Below are positions 20,177 through 31,484 of a stretch of 64,000 bases of DNA, piece after piece. The stretch is taken from contig CANTFK010000528.1 of assembly GCA_947646735.1 (NCBI GenBank), positions 1 through 64,000 on the forward strand. Direction: 5' to 3'. The position numbers and the translations under genes are program-made. The notes under the pieces are model-generated. The model was not told the origin of the DNA and made no database searches. It saw nothing but the letters and a program-made list of their open reading frames with translations. This stretch comes from Peronospora farinosa. Its lineage: Eukaryota > Oomycota > Peronosporomycetes > Peronosporales > Peronosporaceae. The first letter of the stretch is position 1. Each line of letters begins with the position of its first letter.

Positions 20177-20206
20177 TAAACCCGTCTAACTCAGCAGCCA
20201 AGTCCG

Positions 20207-20500
20207 ATGAAAGAATCGGACAGGGTTTTCCCTCCACCACCGCATTCGCTGGTGGACTCCCATGGCGGGAAGCGCTTCCTCGTGGAACGCTTACTAAAGC
20301 ACCGCGAGGTGAAGGGACGTCGGACGAGTTATCTTGTCCGGTGGCGTGGCTATCCGCCTTCGGCGGATAGCTGGGAACCTCGGGCCCAACTGATGGCCGA
20401 CGTTCCCGGCCTTGTCGAACAGTACGACAAGGGACACCCGATGGTGAAGGAACATCGGAAAACGAGCGCCCAGCGCGCTCTTAAAGGGATTGCAAAGTAG
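20207..20500 (+). pseudogene. Element B chromodomain
   Basis: Encodes FLVERLLKHREVKGRRTSYLVRW-type sequence followed by GYPPSADSWEPRAQLMADV and PGLVEQYDKG. This is a chromodomain with the aromatic cage-like YLVRW and SWEP motifs. In intact chromoviruses it is the C-terminus of pol and directs integration to marked chromatin. Here it is separated from pol by stops and the telomeric insertion. Confidence 0.8.
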
Positions 20501-21609
20501 CAATCCCTTCACGCATCTCAGAAGAGATGCGAGCCCTCCACCAGGGCTCAGTAAGGAGGTACGCCTCCTTAGGCGCTCTTGACGAGGTGCTCAGGCACCC
20601 CGGGCATGGGTCGCCCCAAGAGAGGCATAACAGGCCTGCCTCTCTAGATAAACGGTGCAAACGATAGCATTCACCGGACGTACTTCGTTTCTGAAACTTA
20701 GTGCGGCTAGCAAAAGTCTTTGAAACCAAGCCTCTTTCCCAACGTTTAAAACGTTGGTGATAAACGCGTTCCAAGATTGGAGGAACGCGTCAGCCTCACG
20801 CTTCTTGTGTGGGCCATACCATCGTGTTCAAGAAACACATCGATGTAATAATCGTTCTGCGAAAGTTCTATGCACTGGCGTCAAGGCCATGAAGCTTTGA
20901 CGCATCAAACAACGGTATGGGGAACCGTTCGTTGGTCTTTCCAGACCAACGATCAAGCAGATGCTTGGGTAGCATCCATGGCTTGCGATCAGGAGCAAGA
21001 CGCAATACGTTGCGGTCTAAAGCCTCCTGCGTGGTGTCAACAGAAGTACCGACACCACGAGCATTAGTGTCAACAGAAGTACCGACACTATGAGCATTGA
21101 TGTCAGTTGACATCACCCTTACGGTCCCCACCCGAGTCACTATCCTTCGACTCGTTTGGAGAGTCGTCTGATTCATCAGACGACCCGAACATTTCACGGT
21201 ACATTGATTCACTCAATGTACCACGATCCCTCTTCGTAACATTCGACGACGAGGTATCACCCCGGGAAAAGCCCGGGATGACTTTGAGCCGGATGCGTCA
21301 TCCGACTCACCAGAGTAGTCAACGACTAACTCTGGGTCAACATCTTCACGTGGCGAAGCGCTACGTGAACCTGCAACAGGCGTCGCAGGCTGATGTTGAC
21401 TTCCAGCAGACACATTAGTGTCTTCTGGCTGAGGCTGTGATGCCTCAGTAGCGGCTGCACGCCTGTGTGCAGCCGAGCTCTTGGCTGCCTTAGCAGCGAC
21501 GCGCATTGACTTTGTCATAGCGTAATTGTTGAATGAAAGAAAATTTAACAAGTGTTCTTTCCCATAGTTTCTAAACAGTCACTAACGTGACTGTTGGTTG
21601 AGGGGGTGA

Positions 21610-21772
21610 TGGAACGGGGTGAGCCCGTTACATAATATTGACACTTATATGAAGTGTCAATAAAAATATTATTATAACTAATAATATTTGACAATATTAC
21701 ACTTTCTTATAATATTGTTCCTAAATCTCCTTGAAGTTGGAGATGCCCTCTCATTGGTTGATATGGGCCATC
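21610..21772 (+). repeat. Element B 3' LTR, truncated
   Basis: Matches the first 163 bp of the 5' LTR with few changes (TGGAAC for TGTAAC at the start). It is preceded by the polypurine GAGGGGGTGA and ends at GAT(A)TGGGCCATC, where element C pol begins. Confidence 0.85.
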
Positions 21773-24700
21773 CAGAGGGAGACCTCAAGAAGTCTATATT
21801 AGGACGTAGGTCCTATATCGACGACATTTTGGTGACCTCGGAGTCATGGGATGACTTATGCGTGAAAGTGGAACGACTTTTGGAGGTGTGTGACAAGTGG
21901 AACTTATCGATCAGCGCGGTTAAGAGCTCATGGGGCTGTCAAAAGGTAGATTACCTTGGCCACCAAGTATCAGCGGAAGGGCTGGAGGCCCACCCTAAGG
22001 ACCTTCAGTCCTTGGTGGACTTACCGTTGCCCACTACCCTGAAATCTATGCAGTTGTTTCTCGGGAGTCTTAACTATTACAGTCGGTTCCTGGAGGACTA
22101 CGCCATTTATGCATCCATCCTGTACGAATTAAGGGAAGTGGATTACCACGTATTACGAAACCGGATAAGCAGGACTGGGGACATACAGGGAGATGACCAG
22201 GAGGAGGACCGATGGGCCCGGGTGCAGGTAGCATTTGCTATGTTAAAGAATAAGATCGCCACTGCCCCAATCCTCCGCCATTTTGATCCAGACCGGGAAC
22301 CCGTCATTATTGTCTATGCTAGCGAGTGGGCCATCTCGGCATCCCTGGTGCAGGAATATGAAGGGGTTTATATGCCGGTAACTTTCACGAGTCGGACTTT
22401 GAAGCCAAATGAGATCAACTATGGGCTGGTGGACAAGGAAGTGCTGGCGCTATTGCGAATACTAGACCTTTGCTACACGTCACTGGTCACCCGACCTATC
22501 AAGGTCTTGACCCGACACTCAACGCTGGCGTGGATAGTCCGGTCACCGGGTCTACAAGGTCGCCTGGGAAACTGGGCTGCACTCCTGTCTCAATGGACGT
22601 TAGAAGTGGTTAAGTGCAAGAAGGGCGAAGATGAAATACTGGGAACATTAGCGGCAAGCATTACGCCTCGCGAAAATGTGGACTCTATTCTATCTTCAAT
22701 CGCCCCCAAGAGACATCCGCGCCAAGCTATCACGGTGGTTCCTCCTACAGTCGAACCTGAGGAAGTCTTGTACGTGGTCAGTTTCGATGGGTCTGCACGA
22801 GTTAAGCGTGGGGGAGGAGCCTGCAGTGCTATTGTGTGGCAACTCCCGGAATGGACGGTAGTCGCCGCTGCTTCCCGGTATTGACTGAAGCGACAGTAAA
22901 TGAGGCAGAGTATGAAGGCCTATTGTTGGGCTTCCTTCTACTGGAGAACCTGGAGCGTAGACGTCTAGTAGTGTGTGGAGATTCTAACCTGGTCGTGCGA
23001 CAGATGCGAGGAGAAATCGAGTGTAAGGCGCAGGGCCTGACAGTACGACGGGCGAAGGCCCTGGAAAAACTCAGGTCCTGGCCCGTTCACGAGTTTCGAC
23101 ACATGAAGCGCGAATGGAACCAAAGTGCAGACCGTCTCGCTAACGCGGCCCTGCAACAGCAACGAGGGGTCGAAATAATACCTGAGGAAGAGTGGAAAGA
23201 CCTCGAAGAGATTAATCGTCTGCCTGAACTCTTGGTACCCAAGAATCCCAGCCCAGCAATGCGAATTACGGCTGTCACGAGGTCTCGGGTCCGGTCCAGG
23301 ATGCCGACAGAGGTTGTGCAAGAAGAGGTGGTGCAACGGATACGAATTGAGCGAATTTCGGCTGCCCAAGACGAAGAAATGTGGATACGGGATTTGAAGC
23401 TCTACTTACGGGGTGAGTGGGGCGGTTTACCCTCAGAAGTGGCGTTGGCATGCGGCAAGATCGAGACGAATTACGCTTTGGATGATGACGGACTTCTATT
23501 GTATTGCCCGGGTCTGGGGACAGCTGAAGAGGATCGCGATGGGTGGATCCGGCTAGTGATACCCGAAAGCCTACAACAAGATTTTCTGCACCATTACCAC
23601 AAGAGTCTTGAAGGGGGACACCAAGGAATCGGCCGCACATACCAGCGGATACGAAGGCATTTCCATTGGAGAGGGTTGTTTCGAAGTGTACAGCGCTTCG
23701 TTGGTACTTGTGTCGACTGCGAGACCGGAAAAGGTGGACCCACCTTACGAGGGAAGACCCCAGGGAATGTTCGGGCAACCTACCCATTTCAGGTCATCGC
23801 GATGGATCATATTCCATCGTTGCCCAAGTCGTTCAAGGGAAACACGGAGCTGTTGATATGGGTGGACCTGTTTACTGGTTATGTAATTGCTAAGGCCAGC
23901 TCGTCGAGGTCGGCCCAAACCGTGGCAGAAGGGTACGAAGAATGTGTATTTCGAAGGTTTGGGGCCAGTGAGGCGATCCGACACGACAGGGAACCAAGTT
24001 TCATGTCGGATTTCTTTCGCGCTTTCAACCGCATGATTGAGCAAAAGCAGCGGGCCACAATGGCCTACCGGCCGCAGGCCAATGGAACTGCGGAAAGGAT
24101 GGTACAGACGATCACCCGAGCTATCAAGATGTATGTGTCGGAGGTGGACCAGAAAGATTGGGATGCATATGCGGAACGGCTCACATTTGCGCTGAACACG
24201 GCGCAGGACCGGGTCCGAAAAGAGACTCCATTCTACCTGGTGCATGGTTGGGACGCACGAAGCACGTTGGAGGCCACTATACCGCTGGGTAGTACTAGGC
24301 GGCGTGACGGTGACCCCCGCCGGTGGCGATATGGCGTACAGCGACAGTATCGCCGGGCAAGGGAACAAGTCAACGAGTTATTGCGATCGGCAATGGAAAG
24401 TCGAGCCGAGATCCACAATGAAGATGTGGCGGATAGCATGATTGAGGCAGAATCTCAGGTGTGGTTGTATTTAGACCGGGTCAAGGAAGGCTATGCCCGA
24501 AAATTGGCCCACCTATGGCATGGTCCATTCCGAGTACGAGAGATGGTGGGGGACCATGCAGCTCGCCTGGATATCAGTGGGACCGATTACCGCATTTACC
24601 CGTTGGTGCACCTTTCGAAGTTGAAGCTAGCTCGGCAATATCTCGACAGACCGAATACGGTGTTGGTGGTGGACGAAACAGATCGAGTGGATTTTGACGA

Positions 24701-24946
24701 AGCCCTGCTACCAGAGGATAGCTGGGATGCGGAGTTGGAAGACAATGAGTATGAAGTGGAGATGATTCTTGACAAGCGCATGGGAAGGGAAACTCGGTAT
24801 GGTCGTATTCAATGTGCAATGGAAAGGATACTCCGATCCGTCGTGGGTAGACGAGGTGGACCTCAATTGCGGTGGACTACTCGAGGACTACGAACGCAGG
24901 CAAGTCACTCGGAATAGTTTTGAGGTGATGCAGAGCCATGAGGAGT
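21773..24946 (+). pseudogene. Element C pol: RT, dual RNase H, integrase, chromodomain
   Basis: Starts at HPEGDLKKSILGRRSYIDDIL (catalytic YIDD). First RNase H: PVTFTSRTLKPNEINYGLVDKE. A second, archaeal/plant-type RNase H follows: VSFDGSARVKRGGGACSAIV, then a one-base loss near 22881 changes frame, then ATVNEAEYEGLLLG, VCGDSNLVVRQMRG and NQSADRLANAAL. Integrase: HHYHKSLEGGHQGIGRTY, CVDCETGKG, IAMDHIPSLPKS, IRHDREPSFMSDFF and RPQANGTAERMV. The C-terminal part includes HGPFRVREMVG and VHLSKLKLAR. The chromodomain (VEMILDKRMGRETRYGRIQ) is broken by an 11-bp deletion near 24815 and is readable again as DPSWVDEVDLNCGGLL. Confidence 0.88.
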
Positions 24947-25211
24947 AGAGGGGAGAGTTTGTCTTGGGAAGGCCAATATGATGCAAGAAGGAGGTGGTAT
25001 GTGTTGCATGCACAGAGATTGGTCAAGTCATGTATTCGAGAAGTGCAGCAGAACAAGAAGAGTGAAGTATTGCTAACCTGTAGAGGACACCGAGGGACTA
25101 CCTACCTAAGATATGGCACCAAAGAGGAAAATTGAGAATGTGCTAGGGATTTCGAGGTGAAATGGCATTATCTCGGCTTATTAAGGATGCACTTAAAGCT
25201 AGTGATAACCC

Positions 25212-27582
25212 TCAGGCGGTGTCGGGTGGAGAAAACTTGCCATGGAGACGGGGAACCCCGAAAGCGGGATGCTCGTGGATGTTCTTGTGGTAAAAGATGC
25301 GCCACGGTTCGACATCATCCACCACCTGCAACGCCTCCATAATCCCCGGTTGAAAACTCTCCTGGTTGACCCTTGGGGTCCAGTAAGACAGCTGACGCGT
25401 GGGGGTAACGGGCTGGAAGAAGGGGTACAGCAGGATGTCCAAGTCACAGTGACCTGCTACCATCCCCTGCAGGACCTTCTTCAGCACTCTTATCCAAGCC
25501 TGTGTCGCCTTGGCCCGTCGTTTTTTCCTGGCGTTGTAAATGCGGGAGACGTACGCACTGCCGGAACGAAGAGCTATGGAGAAATGAAGACGGTGCCGGT
25601 CCTCCCACAGACTCTGGCGCGATGCGTCTACGTAGGCATCGTGGAGCTCCACCAGTCCAACAAACCAGCCGTTTACGGGGAACGAGAGAGGATACTCGGA
25701 CTTCGTCTGCTGCTCCCATGGGCGCGAGTTCATCAACAGCCGGAGCTGAGACTCCGTTACGAGACTATTAGTCTCGCCCAGGCGGTCCTTGGATCTCTTG
25801 TCTAAAGGGGGGGCCCGGACCCATCCACGAAGCTGGAAGGGTTATGCGGGACCACAGGTCTTTCACGCTCAATTGCGAGATCGCAAGGGGGCCTACCATA
25901 GAGACGGGCCATGGGGCAACGTCTTCGGTCTTGAACAAACTTGGCTGGGCATATCCCGGAATGGATGGGCCCCAGGCGTTGGAACCAGCGGGACCTTTGG
26001 ATGCTGGCACCCCTTGATCATCAGAGTCGAGACTCTCAGTATCGGACTCAGAAGGACCGAAAAGCTGGATGAACAGGTCGGAAGGAGGCGTGGGCGTCTT
26101 TTCCGAGCTGGAAGAAGCAGCAGGTGACGTCTGTACTTCGGGAGGAGGCTTGGCCATTGGTTTCCCAGTGGACCCCGCCGGTTTAGGAAGAGGCTTGGAC
26201 GTTGGTTTCCTAGTGGACCCCGCTGGTTTCGTTGGTTTCCCAGCAGACCCCGCCGGTTTTGGAAAAGACTTGAACGTTGGTTTCCCAGTGGACCCCGCCG
26301 GTTTTGGAAGAGGCTTGGACGTTGGTTTCCCGGTGGACCCTGCCGGTTTCGTTGGTTTCCCAGTGGACCCCGCCGGTTTCGTTGGTTTCCCAGTGGACCC
26401 CGCCGGTTTCGTTGGTTTCCCAGTGGACCCCGCCGGTTTAGGAAGAGACTTGGACGTTGGTTTCCCAGTGGACCCCGCCGGTTTAGGAAGAGACTTGGAC
26501 GTTGGTTTCCCAGTGGACCCCGCCGGTTTGGGAAGAGGCTTGACTTTTGGTCTCCCAGTGGATCCCACCGGTTTGGACTCCGTTGATGTTGGGAGAGGAC
26601 CGGACTTGGATGTCCCAGTAGATCCCACGGACGTCGAAGAAGGGCCGGATGTCGTTTTACGAGATAAGTCCACCACCTCTGGAGCGGGTTTCCCCACGGA
26701 AATCACCGGGCTACCACGACGACGAGAGGCACGTGACCGAGCCATCGCCGCTAGCAGAGACTCATCGCTGCTACTGGACTCGTCTTCAGGGGAACTTGGG
26801 GCACGGGTGGTCCGACGCTTCTTCGATGAGGAAGGGGCTGGAACTTCGGCAGCAGGAGACCGAGATCTTTTAGCCCTGGAAGGTCCTGGGACCTTAGTCT
26901 TAGGCGAGGCAGATCTATCCGCGGCGCTCCGAGCTACGGCCAGCTGTTTCTGGAGTTGGTCCCGTTGGCAGGCGACTTGCTTCACGAGAGATTTAGAGCG
27001 GGCCAGCTCATCTCGAAGTAGTGACACTTGAGATACAGTGGACCGAAGATCGGCCGTGGTGGTATCCAACTTGGCCTCCAGCTCTTCTATCTGGAGTGTG
27101 AAGCTCGTCACCGTGGCCTCATACTGGCCCCTCCAGTACCGAATCTTGGACCGAGACGCTTCAACTTCAAGCCGATAATCCTTCCGGGTGGCGAGCGCAT
27201 CTCGGTATTCCGCAATGGTTAGCTGGTCGGTTTCATGATCGCGGACGAGCTTCCGAATTCGAGCCTCGATCCGGGGAAGATCAACTTTTCCAAGTCGAAC
27301 GACCTCGTCCACGCGACTCTGCAAGTCTTGGGCCCGGCGATGCTCAGCCTGATAGGCCTGCTGGAGGGCCCTATGATTGTCAGCAAGGGTCTCCATAACT
27401 TGGGCTCGTTCCATCGCCAGCTGGATCGCTTCCCACGCCCGGGTAACACTCGCATAATCGGGGGGCTCTCCGACAAGGTCTACAGTCGGAATGACCAAGG
27501 CAGGGTCAGGTCCAGGCAGTGGAGGGGTAGACAAACGGCCAGGTGCTGGGGGTTCGTCGGAGAAAGAACTGGAAGAGGCCAC
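25212..27582 (-). pseudogene. Antisense ORF of element C (aORF-C), group 2 type
   Basis: Minus-strand ORF of about 604 codons (27582-25768), then one frame break near 25770 and a further 174 codons to 25212. The N-terminal third is a coiled coil (MERAQVMETLADNHRALQQ, IRKLVRDHETDQLTIAEYRD, LEAKLDTTTADLRSTVSQVS). A basic, serine-rich NLS-like section follows (RAKRSRSP, SSKKRRTTRAPSSPEDESSS), then about a dozen repeats of KPAGSTGKPTSKPLP. The C-terminal domain has IPGYAQPSLFKTEDVAPW, LHDAYVDASRQSLWED, YNARKKRRAKATQAW, GHCDLDILLYPFFQP and VPRLHGKFSP. It is homologous to aORF-E and aORF-G2. No in-frame ATG is seen at the N-terminus (the open frame begins GTG). No known family recognised. Confidence 0.75.
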
Positions 27583-28442
27583 TGGTAAATAAAGGGTGGG
27601 TGAGTTGGTGAATACGAAAGATCGTCAAGCACATGGACACCTACTTATATGTTAAGGAGACGGGACAAGGATGCACGGGGTCTTGCCGCAGTTCGGAAGA
27701 CCAGCGCGCAGGGGACAGCTGTGGAGAAGTGCCAGAGAAATGGGGGGCCCTTCGTAGTTATTATAATAACTGGCGGGAAAGATCTCGGTCACTCTCTTGA
27801 ATGAGTGACAGGGAGTGACCAGGGTCCCGAACTGGTCCAAGGTCCCGAGTTCGGAGAAGATACTAGGATGCCCTACACTACAGACCAAAGGACCAGTGCT
27901 GCTAGGACAGCTTAAGTTGACCCCAGGTAACAGGTGGGTCCCAGACAACAGGTGGACCCAGGTGACCGGTGGACCCCAGGCAACAGGTTGACCCAGACAA
28001 CAGGTGGACCCAGGTGACAGGTGGACCCCAGGTAGCATGTGGACTCCAGGCAACATGCGGACCCCAGGTAACAGGGGCCCAGGGGTACCAGGATACTAGG
28101 GCCCAGGGGCCTAGGGGTGCCAGGGTACGGGGCCTAGGGGTACCAGGGTGCCGGGGCCCAGGGGCCTAAGGGTACCAGGATACTAGGGCCCAGGGACCTA
28201 AGGGTACCAGGGTACCGGGGCCTAGGGGTACCAGGGTGCCGGGGCCCAGGGGCCTAAGGGTACCAGGGTACCGGGGCCCAGGGGTACCTAGGGGCACTAG
28301 GGGTACCAGGGTGCCGGGGCCCAGGGGTACCGAGGCCCAGGGGTACCGGGGCCCAATGTCCGAGGGTGCAGAACCGGTACACAGAATATCGAAGATTACA
28401 GAAAGTACAGGGTACCAAGGAGCCAGTCCTTCCTCCAAGAGT
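27583..28442 (-). other. Leader of aORF-C with GC-rich tandem repeats
   Basis: No gene. 27900-28080 is built of CCCAGGTGACAGGTGGA-like units. 28075-28370 is built of about 24-bp GGGGCCTAGGGGTACCAGGGTGCC-like units rich in GGTACC and CCTAGG. Parts recur inverted at 60040-60380 beside element E, so this is element sequence. It lies between the aORF start and the 3' LTR and may hold its promoter. Confidence 0.65.
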
Positions 28443-29071
28443 CGGCACGTGGCACTTTCCAGATCAAAGGGTTAGGGTTAGGCAAGAAAAGCATACAGAG
28501 AATAAGATAAATAAACACACTCGAATTTGCATTACACGTGGCAGCTTTAAGCGCGCCTCCTAAGCTTCTCCGTCGCTACACCTCTTCCGGGCGGGATACC
28601 CTTTGGCCCCCCGACGTCCAGCAGGTGTTAGACGGCTCAAGCAACGCAAGTTGAACCTCAGGATAGTTGGCCTGAGGTGTCAAGTAAGTGTCAACACTCT
28701 ACGACCCGCTACAGGAAGTGGTTTCCCTACGGGGAAGAACACAAAGGGGTCCAAGGACCAAGAACAGTCAGCCACCAAAGGGGTACATAGTACCAGGTGC
28801 ATCGCTATCGACTAAGTCGATTGAGCCCAAGAGACCCGGTCCCAAGTAAAGTATATCCACTCGGGGACCACCAAGTCCAAGTCTTATACAAAGACCAAGT
28901 TTAAGTCTTCTACGTCAACCGAGGAGCAAGACCAGCCAAGCCGACGGGTACACAAGGTGAGACCCAAGGCCAATACGACACGGTATCGGGGTACCCCCTC
29001 CGTAAGTCGGCAGTCCGGCGCTGTGTGTGTTTGTGGATCTCCTACGTTGTTTGAGAATCCACTCCACCATA
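28443..29071 (+). repeat. Element C 3' LTR (type L1)
   Basis: About 629 bp, homologous in reverse to 47957-48588 and 59297-59927. The internal CGGGGTACCCCCTCCG motif is present, and the end is CTCCACCATA. It is followed by a (TA)n stretch at 29070-29090. Confidence 0.85.
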
Positions 29072-29427
29072 TATATATATATATATATAACCAATCAGTA
29101 GTTAAGTACATATTTAGTTATAATTAATTAAATATAGCTCAGTCTTGAATTTACTTAAACGAACACACCACGCATGAGAAGTTGAGATCCTTCTGCGTGA
29201 CGTCGGTGTTCTAAGTGTTAAGAAGTTCGTTGCACTCTCGCTTAAGCGAGAGGCAACTGGTGGTACGACTGCTTAAGCGAGAGGCAACTGGTGGTACGAC
29301 TGCTTAAGCAGTCGACCAACCTCCCAACCACCCTCGCACGCGAAGGTAAGACGGTATAACCGCTTCCTCGCTTGTGCATAAGGTGTGTGCTCGTAGTACG
29401 AGGCAACTTCGTAGAAGTGCCCGTCTA
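29072..29427. other. Spacer with TA microsatellite and small duplication
   Basis: No gene seen. (TA)n at the start, AT-rich sequence, then a directly repeated segment at 29250-29310 (GCTTAAGCGAGAGGCAACTG twice) with palindromes CTCGCTTAAGCGAG and GACTGCTTAAGCAGTC. Confidence 0.5.
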
Positions 29428-30577
29428 CACTTGAACTTCGCTACACAACTCTCTTCGACGGGGGACCAAAGTTCATCCCTTCCCGGAACAGTGAGTAATA
29501 TAGAACAAGTCCCTCTTGGGTGACGGAGTCGTGCCACGTAGATCGCAAATTGAGTAGTATTTAATATAGTCCTGTCCTTTTAACTCCTTAACTCTATCCT
29601 TGCCTGAAGCTCTGATTCCTTGCGTCGACTGGTCTGATCTTTGTATTAACTGGTCAGGCGTGGCTGAACCCCGAGGGGCCGAGGTCGACCGATGAGGGAC
29701 CGGGTCGACCGATAAAGGACCGTGTCGACCAATGAGGGATCCAGGTCGACCAATGAGGGACCTGGTTGACCAATGAGGGACCCGGGTCGACCAATGAGGG
29801 ACCCAGGTCTACCGATGAGGGACCGGGTCGATCGATGAAGGACCGGGTCGACCAATGAGGGATCCAGGTCGACCAATGAGGGATCTGGTCGACCAATGAG
29901 GGACCCAGGTCTACCGATGAGGGACCCGGGTCGACCAATGAGGGACCCAGGTCTACCGATGAGGGACCGGGTCGATCGATGGAGGACCGGGTCGACCAAT
30001 GAGGGATCCAGGTCGACCAATGAGGGACCTGGTCGACCAAGGAGGGACCCAGGTCTACCGATGAGGGACCTGGTCGACCAATGAGGGACCCAGGTCTACC
30101 GACGAGGGACCGGGTCGACCAATGAGGGACCCAGGTCTACCGACGAGGGACCGGGTCGACCAATGAGAGACTCAGGTCAACCAACGAGGGACCGGGTCGA
30201 CCGATGAGGGACCAGGTCGACCGACGAGGGGCCCATGTCTACCGATGAGGGACCGGGTCGACCAATGAGGGACCGGGTCTACCGATGAGGAGCCGAGGTC
30301 TACCGATGAGGGACCTGTTCGACCAATGATGGACCGGGTCGACCAATGAGGGGCATGGTCGACTCCCTTCGGTACCGGTTAAACAGTACCCTGGTAATGA
30401 ACTCTCCTTTGTTTGTCTTTCACATTCTCAGCCAACTGTCGCTTCACTGTGAGGTTACCTTTATCTCCGGTCCCTTCTATCTGGTGCGTGGTCCCTTCTC
30501 CCTAGTCCACGGCCCCTTGCCCTTTCAATCCAACTGGCCCCTGGGTTCTTCACAATTTAGGAAAGCACTTCACCACA
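29428..30577 (-). repeat. Partial type L2 LTR with minisatellite
   Basis: Matches element G2's LTR from the segment CACTTGAACTTCGCTACACA to the terminal CACTTCACCACA (30577). It contains an expanded minisatellite at about 29683-30350. The 5' part of the LTR is missing, and its end joins integrase coding sequence of element G4a at 30578. Confidence 0.8.
29683..30350. repeat. 20-bp minisatellite GAGGGACCGGGTCGACCAAT
   Basis: More than 30 imperfect 20-bp units, many with the palindrome GTCGAC. Shorter arrays of the same unit sit at 35965-36220 and 47120-47330 within the L2 LTRs. Reading frames through it (repeated RSTRSLIGRPGSL) are artefacts of the repeat. Confidence 0.9.
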
Positions 30578-31484
30578 CTACTATGACATATCGACCTCAA
30601 GCGAATGGAACGGCAGAGCGGATGGTACAAATATTGACGCGAGACTTGAAGATGTATGTAACAGACGTAGGTCAAAGGGATCGGGAAGAATACGCAAAGA
30701 GATTAACATTTGCGCTTTATACCGCCCAAGATCGCGTCCGAGGAGATACCCTATTCTACTTGATTCACGGCTGGGATCCGCGATCAACATTGGAAGCCAC
30801 CTTACCATTGGGAAGCACGAAACGACGTGATTCGGAGCCACGGAGATGGCGGTATCATGTACAAAGCCAATACCAACGTGCAAGAGCTGGAGTGAACGAC
30901 CGTCTCAAAGTCGCGATCCAAGATCGGGCCGAACAGCATAATGCTAATCCGGAAATACATGGGATCGCAAAGGGATCACAAGTATGGCTTTATTTAGATC
31001 GAGTGAAAGATGGATATGCCAGGAAATTAGCTCACATGTGGCACGGACCATTTAGAGTTGCGGAATTATGTGGAAAACACGTTGTACGTTTGGAGATCGC
31101 GGGTACGCCGTATCGTTTATTCCCAGTGGTGCATATCTCGAAGTTGAAACGAGTGAGGAAGTTCCCGGATCGCCTAAAACATTTGTTGGAGTTGAGAAAA
31201 TGTGTGTTGATGAAGCCATGTTACCGGAAGATAGTTGGAATTGCAGTTTAAATCCCGACGAATTTGAGGTGGAGAAGATTGTGGATATGCGATCCGGAAG
31301 AAAGACTCGCTACGGCAGAATACATCGAGAATTTCTTGTACAATGGAAAGGGTTCAGTGACCCTTCCTGGGTTGACGAGGTAGATTTGAATTGTGGTGCC
31401 CTATTACAGGAGTTTGATCGCGATCGGGCAAGCAGGAAACGTTTTGAAGTATTGCAGTCGCATGAAGAAGGAACGGGTGGATAA
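30578..31484 (+). pseudogene. Element G4a integrase C-terminus and chromodomain
   Basis: Starts mid-integrase at MTYRPQANGTAERMVQ, followed by AKRLTFAL, HGWDPRSTLEATLPLGS, WLYLDRVKDGYARKLAHMWHGPFR and VVHISKLKRVRKFP. After a frame break near 31180 the chromodomain region reads VEKIVDMRSGRKTRYGRIH, FLVQWKGFSDPSWVDE and LNCGALLQEF. A group 2 relative that is distinct in sequence from C, E and G2. The 5' part was replaced by the LTR fragment. Confidence 0.85.

Larger units (their letters stand above)
19772..21518 (-). pseudogene. Antisense ORF of element B (aORF-B)
   Basis: Minus strand, starting at ATG 21518 (MTKSMRVAAKAAKSS...), about 90 bp inside the 3' LTR. The motif DVDPELVVDYSGESDD parallels DEDPSLIVDYNE in the D copy. 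Frames change near 21212, 20868 and 20480. A final section (20095-19772) is a coiled coil (NERRLHSLSNELATARQEIV...HDQVSRDNKNLKG) with a basic tail, lying antisense to the region between integrase C-terminus and chromodomain. Position and coil match aORF-A and aORF-D. No known family recognised. Confidence 0.6.
14912..21772 (+). mobile_element. Ty3/gypsy chromovirus B, integrase-deleted
   Basis: The 5' LTR is 14912-15367, followed by a PBS, gag, protease, RT, RNase H, a remnant of the integrase C-terminus, a chromodomain, a convergent antisense ORF, a polypurine tract and a truncated 3' LTR (21610-21772). The integrase zinc and DDE core are missing. It is laced with short inverted repeats along its whole length, LTRs included. 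The 3' LTR ends by a 13-base match with element C pol sequence. Several stops and frame breaks make it non-autonomous. Confidence 0.88.
21760..29071 (+). mobile_element. Ty3/gypsy element C (group 2), 5' truncated
   Basis: Begins mid-RT at the microhomology junction with B. It continues through RT, RNase H, second RNase H, integrase and chromodomain, then a convergent antisense ORF, a repeat-rich leader and a 3' LTR (28443-29071). Gag, protease and 5' LTR are absent. Close relative of E. Confidence 0.88.

Noticed and set aside
26069..27031. 320-aa plus-strand frame with GFPVDPAG repeats
   Set aside because: Shadow of aORF-C on the other strand; the repeat DNA keeps both strands open, but only the minus strand has the coiled coil and the C-terminal domain conserved in E and G2.
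28236..28475. Frames in the GGTACC-rich leader repeats near element C
   Set aside because: Composition artefact of the 24-bp GC-rich repeat on both strands.
29646..30084. Two overlapping minus-strand frames with repeated STRSLIGRPGSL-type peptides
   Set aside because: They only translate the 20-bp minisatellite, whose unit plus variants keeps several frames open; no start context, no homologous protein.
29690..30340. Possible hammerhead motif in CCGATGAGG repeats
   Set aside because: The core needs CTGANGA with a following GAAA; the repeats have CCGATGAG and no GAAA or closing stems.
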